Shown here piece after piece: positions 59,613-64,000 of a stretch of 64,000 nucleotides of DNA. The stretch comes from Sodalis sp. dw_96. Its GTDB lineage: Bacteria; Pseudomonadota; Gammaproteobacteria; Enterobacterales; Enterobacteriaceae. The DNA lies in NCBI RefSeq assembly GCF_018449575.1, contig NZ_JAAVUT010000003.1:62001-126000 (forward strand). The letters run 5' to 3'. Positions within the stretch are counted from its first letter, which is position 1; every line of letters begins with the position of its first letter. The notes under the pieces are model-generated. The model was not told the DNA's origin. It was given only the letters and a program-made list of their open reading frames with translations, and did no database searches. Made by a program: the position numbers and the translations under genes.

Positions 59613-59692
59613 TTTATATTCTTTATATGGCAATTTCCGCCTTTCAGCGGCAAGCTGATGAGCTTTGTTAAGCCTTAAAACAGGAAAAGAAC

Positions 59693-60757
59693 ATGTCCTT
59701 CAAAATTTTAGGTTACGCGGCTGAAACCGCGACTTCCGCGCTGGCGGCACACACCATCATCCGGCGCGATCCCCGGCAGGATGATGTCGTTATTGATATC
59801 CTCTATTGCGGTGTTTGTCATTCCGATCTTCATCAGGCCCGCAATGACTGGGGTTTTAGCGTCTTCCCCCTGGTGCCGGGGCACGAGATCATCGGCAAAG
59901 TAGTGAGCGTCGGCGCCGGGGTGAAAAAATTCAAGGTCGGCGACACGGTGGGGGTAGGGTGCCTGGTGGATTCCTGCCGGCACTGCAGTTCCTGTGAGGA
60001 GGGGCTGGAGCAGTATTGCAAGGAAGTGGCGACTCAAACTTATAACGATAAGGATCGCCATGACGGTACGCCCACCTACGGTGGCTATTCGGAAAAAATC
60101 GTCGTGTCGCAAGATTTTGTTTTGCGGATCCCGGACGGTCTGGATGCCAAATCAGCGGCGCCCCTGCTGTGTGCCGGCATCACCACCTACTCGCCGTTGC
60201 GGCACTGGAATGTTCAGCCGGGCAGTAAGGTGGCGGTGGTGGGCCTCGGCGGTTTAGGCCATATGGCGCTTAAGCTGGCCAAGGGTATGGGGGCGGAGGT
60301 GACCCTGTTCACCCGGTCGCTGGGTAAAGAGAAGGAAGCGCGGCGCCTGGGTGCCGATGGGGTAGTGTTGTCCACCGAGCCGGGGCAGATGGAGTCTGTG
60401 GCGGATCATTTCGATTTGATTATCGATACCGTGCCCTACGAGCATGATGTGAATCCCTATCTGTCGACACTGAATCTTGACGGCACACTGGTGTTGGTAG
60501 GGCTGGTGGGGGCGCTGAATCCCGCGGTCAGTACCGTGCCGCTTATCATGGGGCGCAAGTCAGTGGCCGGGTCGCTTATCGGCGGTCTGCCCGAGACCCA
60601 GGAAATGCTGGATTTCTGCGCCGAAAAAGGCATTACCTGTGATGTGGAAGTCATTGATATCCAGTATATCAATCAGGCTTATGAACGGATGCTGAAGAGT
60701 GATGTGAAATACCGGTTTGTGATTGATATGGCTTCGCTGAAAAAAGAAGCGGCATAA
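59693..60757 (+). CDS. Zinc-dependent NAD(P) alcohol dehydrogenase (YahK/AdhA type)
   Basis: A 354-aa MDR-family enzyme. Catalytic zinc ligands lie in CGVCHSDLHQARNDWG and PGHEIIGKVVSVGAGV. The structural zinc site is SCRHCSSCEEGLEQYC, and the cofactor fold has VVGLGGLGHMALKLAKGMGA. It resembles cinnamyl-alcohol-type aldehyde reductases such as E. coli YahK, which reduce aldehydes with NADPH. Its own intrinsic terminator follows. It has backbone-like composition and sits between two AT-rich giant paralogues without obvious functional link. Confidence 0.92.
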   Translation: MSFKILGYAAETATSALAAHTIIRRDPRQDDVVIDILYCGVCHSDLHQARNDWGFSVFPLVPGHEIIGKVVSVGAGVKKFKVGDTVGVGCLVDSCRHCSSCEEGLEQYCKEVATQTYNDKDRHDGTPTYGGYSEKIVVSQDFVLRIPDGLDAKSAAPLLCAGITTYSPLRHWNVQPGSKVAVVGLGGLGHMALKLAKGMGAEVTLFTRSLGKEKEARRLGADGVVLSTEPGQMESVADHFDLIIDTVPYEHDVNPYLSTLNLDGTLVLVGLVGALNPAVSTVPLIMGRKSVAGSLIGGLPETQEMLDFCAEKGITCDVEVIDIQYINQAYERMLKSDVKYRFVIDMASLKKEAA

Positions 60758-60796
60758 AACAGCGGTTACTTTTGCTCAATGCGCCTTAATCAACGT

Positions 60797-60829
60797 GTCC
60801 GGGAGTATGCCGCCCGGACGCCTTTTTTT
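60797..60829 (+). terminator. Intrinsic terminator after the alcohol dehydrogenase
   Basis: The stem GTCCGGG (60797-60803) and CCCGGAC (60813-60819), loop of 9 nt, is followed by GCC and a run of seven T. It is a textbook Rho-independent terminator 40 nt past the stop. Confidence 0.85.
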
Positions 60830-61057
60830 GGACGTTGTGGGTCTAATAAATATTTAACAGAATAATGAAGAATAGAGTTTTTTAAATATATTTAATACAT
60901 TATGGTATATTACTTATAAAGCTTATATGCTTTTTTTAAATCAAAACTTCGATAATCAGCAGTTTTTTTATTTTTAATTTTATCTCTGGAATTATTTTTT
61001 TCTCTCCCGTTATAATGAAACCTCTTTGGGTTAAGTTATCATTGCCAGGGGTTTTTA

Positions 61058-64000
61058 ATGCCAATATCTCAACAAGTTTATAGAAACAATATCGGTAATT
61101 ACCAAGTTAATAATAGCAAAAAAATGCTCACGCCAAAAGCGCAGCAAATATTGCTTAATGATCTGGCGAAATATCCGGGCGATGCGAAGCAAAGGGCAAG
61201 GGCGGAAGTGATGCTGCAATCAATACTTATGGTCTCGAATATTTCATTGGCAATCAGTGGCGGGCATATTGCACATCATACCACTCAGTCACGGGGGCGA
61301 CGTAGCCCGGTTGATTTTACCAAAACGCCGGGGGATGCGCTCAGGGTAGTTTATCCTGAGAACGGCGTTATCCATGGATTAAATCATTCACTGCCGCTAC
61401 AAGCCGAGCGTCTTTTTAACCCCGGCACAAGCATGCATGGACTCCAGGGCGGCCATATGATTACACGATTACAGGAGCCGACAACGACGATAAGACCGCC
61501 GGCCAAGGGAGATTTGGACAGCGACGTCACCGCTCCCGTTTTTACCACAAGCCTGACAACAAGCCCGCCCACACGTTCAGCAGTAAAGGATGAATTATAC
61601 CAAAAAAGCCCGGCAGATCCGCAAACTGAAAACGTTAAACATTTTTTGGCGAAACATGCCGGCGGAAAACCTTTTGATGATAGTAATATGAATGCGGTGA
61701 TTGAGGGGGCGATCGAACATATCATTCGCTTCCCTGACGGGCTGGAGAAAATTTCTCGTGAGCTCATCAAGCATACTGGCGAATATGGAGCCCATGACAA
61801 GGAGGCCTTGGCAGAATGGCTGCAATTTCGCATCGTCAGAAATTGGCTGAGTGCGCAGGTTTTTGAAATTAGCCCAGATGAGTTTATCGGTCGGATTATC
61901 TCTCAATCAATAACGGAGAATAAATGCCATGGCGGGCAACCGCTGAGATTGCCTGTGGACACTCTTTATAATGCCGTCTTAAATAATATCGCCATCCACT
62001 CTCTGCAGCGTTCGCCTGAGACCAACGATACCACATTTTTAAATGAAGTGACTCGAAATTATATATACCATGAGATTATTTTGGATAAATTGCCCTATTT
62101 GGAGATGGACCATGCCACGGTTAATGAAAATAATATTTACATTGGTACTGCCGATTGGGGACTACTTCATGCCGGCCTGATGATTGTCAATAATGCCAAA
62201 AAAGATAGCCGGCAATTCTCTGTTGATGAATTGGTGCAAATCGGCTCTTCTTTCGAGGGCATGTTGCGCGAAGGTGTAGCCGATCCAGAGCTGATTAAAA
62301 TATTTGAACTCCCTGCCAAACTTTTCTATGTCAAGCATCATGCTGAACGCGGCACGGGTATTTCCTTTAAGGAGATTTTCCGTACCGATGAGGGCAATAA
62401 GCTGGCGCTGGAAGCCTTTTTTGCGGCTGTCGATCTGCAAAAAATAGAAGAAAATCCATACCATCAATTTACCCTGGCATGGGAGAATTACCGTACCCGC
62501 ACACAATTGAAAGAAGAGTTAATGAAGAAGACTCAGGTTGTCACCGCGGATAAGTTGACCTCAGTCCCGTTTTGCCTTTCTAAGGGCCATCTTGAAAATC
62601 CCTTAACCGACGATGCCAATCAGCTTTTCAATCAGCAAAATGAAAATATAGCGACAAAATATGCCGCGGTGGATACGCTGATGGTTGCATTAGCCTTTGA
62701 AAAATCGGCAGCGGATGAAATTTTTTTTTTGCGGGGAGCGGAAATTTATACAACCTCTGCTGTATTTTCGGCATTTTCTACTATCCGCAATCAGATGTTT
62801 GCTCGGGCAATACCCCGGCACGCTTATACCGTTCAGTTAGCTTCTACAGTGGATTTATTTATTGCCCTCAATAAAGAGAAAAAAAGAATTTATGCTTTGG
62901 AACTTATTGATGATAAATACAGCTTACTGCGGGTGGATTACCAAGAAAATTTATATCGTGCATTAATGGCCGATCGAGAGAAACTTTATAGGGATAGCGA
63001 TTATAAGTTAAAGGTATACGATGATATCTATAACGCTCAATTATTAAAAAATACCCATGAACCTCTAGAACAGCTGGTAGGACAGCTCATTAAAAAACAC
63101 CGAAAAAAATTCCTCAATAATCTTCATGAGTTGGGATATGAAGAGACCGGCGCCGAGAAAACGAAACGGTTTCTGCTCTCGTTGATTCCCTTTTACAATT
63201 GTATTAACGACATTAAAGATGAAAAGAGGGAAGCCTCACTGTCCTGCACGATAGACATGTTTGTTTTGTTGCCGCTTGCGGGGCAGGGCGCGGGACTGGC
63301 TGCTCGGTTCGGTCAACAGGGGGTAAGGGGAGGGATGATGGCGCTACGGGCAACCATGAGTTCCCTTGCCGCCCGTGAAATGCTGAAAGTCGCTATACGC
63401 CAAGGCACCCTCCAATTTACCCGTCACGGCATATTGCCCGCAGCGGAGGAACTGAATCGAAAGGCATTGATTCAGATGGGCTTGGCCGCGCTCAGAAGCG
63501 TTGATCCCGGTATGGAATTAATGGGCATGGTGGGCATTGGCGCCTTCCGCCGCATTGCGGCGGCGGCCCATATAATAAAACGGACGCTGCCAGCGTGGGA
63601 AAAAGTCTTGCCCTCCCTGGATACGGTATTATCGCTGCAGGACGTTCCGGCTTCCATCAATAAAATCAAAACCGGTCGTCTGCCGGGCCTTGATAAAGAT
63701 ATACCAGTCAGGAAATTGGCGGGTGACAGGTTTAATCGACAACCGGTTTACGTACAGATAGACCCTCTTACCGGGGACGCATTCGGTAAGAAATATACCC
63801 TTTCCGCCACGGGTATCTTGCATGCCGTACCCAAACCGATGGCGCAGCATCTGAAAAATATTTTAGTAACGGGATTTAGCGGCCGCGGGGCCGCGAAATA
63901 CGCCAAAGACCTGGCCGCGGGCAGCGGCAATTTGCCACCGGCCGTTCAACACGCCTCTCCGGTGACGGCGGATCATCTGCTGCGTTGGCTGGACAATACC
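61058..64000 (+). CDS. Paralogue of the F-box/LRR giant protein (3' end beyond window)
   Basis: ATG 61058 (AGGGG 6 nt upstream; TATAAT at 61011-61016) opens a frame with no stop up to 64000, giving 981 codons and continuing past the window. By eye it aligns along its whole length with residues 1 to about 970 of the protein at 55239. Shared blocks include MPISQQVYRNNIGNY, NISLA, PAKLFYVKHHAER, ENPYHQFTLAWENYRTRTQL, FLLSLIPFYNCIND, IDMFVLLPLAGQGAGLAARF, KTGRLPGLDKDIPVRKLAG and YTLSATGILHAVPKPMAQHL. It ends where the other has VTVDHLLRW, about 60 residues before the F-box. Whether F-box and LRRs follow cannot be seen. Residues about 70-190 differ most between the two. Confidence 0.8.
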   Translation, partial: MPISQQVYRNNIGNYQVNNSKKMLTPKAQQILLNDLAKYPGDAKQRARAEVMLQSILMVSNISLAISGGHIAHHTTQSRGRRSPVDFTKTPGDALRVVYPENGVIHGLNHSLPLQAERLFNPGTSMHGLQGGHMITRLQEPTTTIRPPAKGDLDSDVTAPVFTTSLTTSPPTRSAVKDELYQKSPADPQTENVKHFLAKHAGGKPFDDSNMNAVIEGAIEHIIRFPDGLEKISRELIKHTGEYGAHDKEALAEWLQFRIVRNWLSAQVFEISPDEFIGRIISQSITENKCHGGQPLRLPVDTLYNAVLNNIAIHSLQRSPETNDTTFLNEVTRNYIYHEIILDKLPYLEMDHATVNENNIYIGTADWGLLHAGLMIVNNAKKDSRQFSVDELVQIGSSFEGMLREGVADPELIKIFELPAKLFYVKHHAERGTGISFKEIFRTDEGNKLALEAFFAAVDLQKIEENPYHQFTLAWENYRTRTQLKEELMKKTQVVTADKLTSVPFCLSKGHLENPLTDDANQLFNQQNENIATKYAAVDTLMVALAFEKSAADEIFFLRGAEIYTTSAVFSAFSTIRNQMFARAIPRHAYTVQLASTVDLFIALNKEKKRIYALELIDDKYSLLRVDYQENLYRALMADREKLYRDSDYKLKVYDDIYNAQLLKNTHEPLEQLVGQLIKKHRKKFLNNLHELGYEETGAEKTKRFLLSLIPFYNCINDIKDEKREASLSCTIDMFVLLPLAGQGAGLAARFGQQGVRGGMMALRATMSSLAAREMLKVAIRQGTLQFTRHGILPAAEELNRKALIQMGLAALRSVDPGMELMGMVGIGAFRRIAAAAHIIKRTLPAWEKVLPSLDTVLSLQDVPASINKIKTGRLPGLDKDIPVRKLAGDRFNRQPVYVQIDPLTGDAFGKKYTLSATGILHAVPKPMAQHLKNILVTGFSGRGAAKYAKDLAAGSGNLPPAVQHASPVTADHLLRWLDNT

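Overview
The window reads as chromosomal DNA of an enterobacterium (Enterobacterales). It carries a GC-rich, densely coding backbone with lsr, astDE, opgD, gldA and yjiN-type genes. I infer a host-associated lineage, Sodalis-like or a relative, from three things seen here: decaying loci, tandem intergenic repeats, and several very large proteins that look like secreted effectors. The species cannot be fixed from the sequence alone, and no rRNA or tRNA gene was seen.

Layout. 1-578: weakly coding edge. 579-5248: an autoinducer-2 (AI-2) lsr locus. Kinase lsrK and repressor lsrR are intact, lsrACD are absent, lsrB is an internally deleted remnant, and lsrF and lsrG are intact. 5289-5570: a hairpin and tandem 107-bp repeats. 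5572-12493: a ROK regulator divergent from an operon of a DUF5107-TPR protein, a sugar-porter MFS and an aldose 1-epimerase. 12509-14338: a GH15 glycosidase. 14508-19436: a TetR regulator and an RND efflux adaptor/pump pair with a perfect palindromic operator candidate between them. 19744-20658: an Rpn/YhgA-like nuclease. 20869-23478: astD and astE without the rest of the ast operon. 23475-27960: an AraC regulator, a GPH-type symporter and a GH127 beta-L-arabinofuranosidase. 27996-30691: a LysR regulator with two SDR oxidoreductases.

30768-39292 is an AT-rich accessory block on the minus strand. It holds a CesT-like type III chaperone coupled to a 587-aa candidate effector, and an unrelated 1963-aa protein. 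39490-47487 returns to backbone: DUF445 protein, glycerol dehydrogenase, an MscS-family channel, a GNAT acetyltransferase and OpgD. 47504-48007 carries 134-bp repeats that share their ends with the 107-bp family. 48220-53082 is a polar amino acid ABC transporter operon ending in a histidine-ammonia-lyase homologue that lacks the Ala-Ser-Gly forming the MIO cofactor. Then come an MBL-fold hydrolase and a DCC (DUF393) protein.

55239-64000 holds a pair of giant paralogues that share their N-terminus and flank a zinc alcohol dehydrogenase. The first (1457 aa) carries an F-box-like motif followed by about 15 IpaH/YopM-type leucine-rich repeats. The second runs off the window end. The most interesting items are the MIO-less lyase operon, the F-box/LRR paralogue pair, the chaperone-effector island and the decayed lsr locus.
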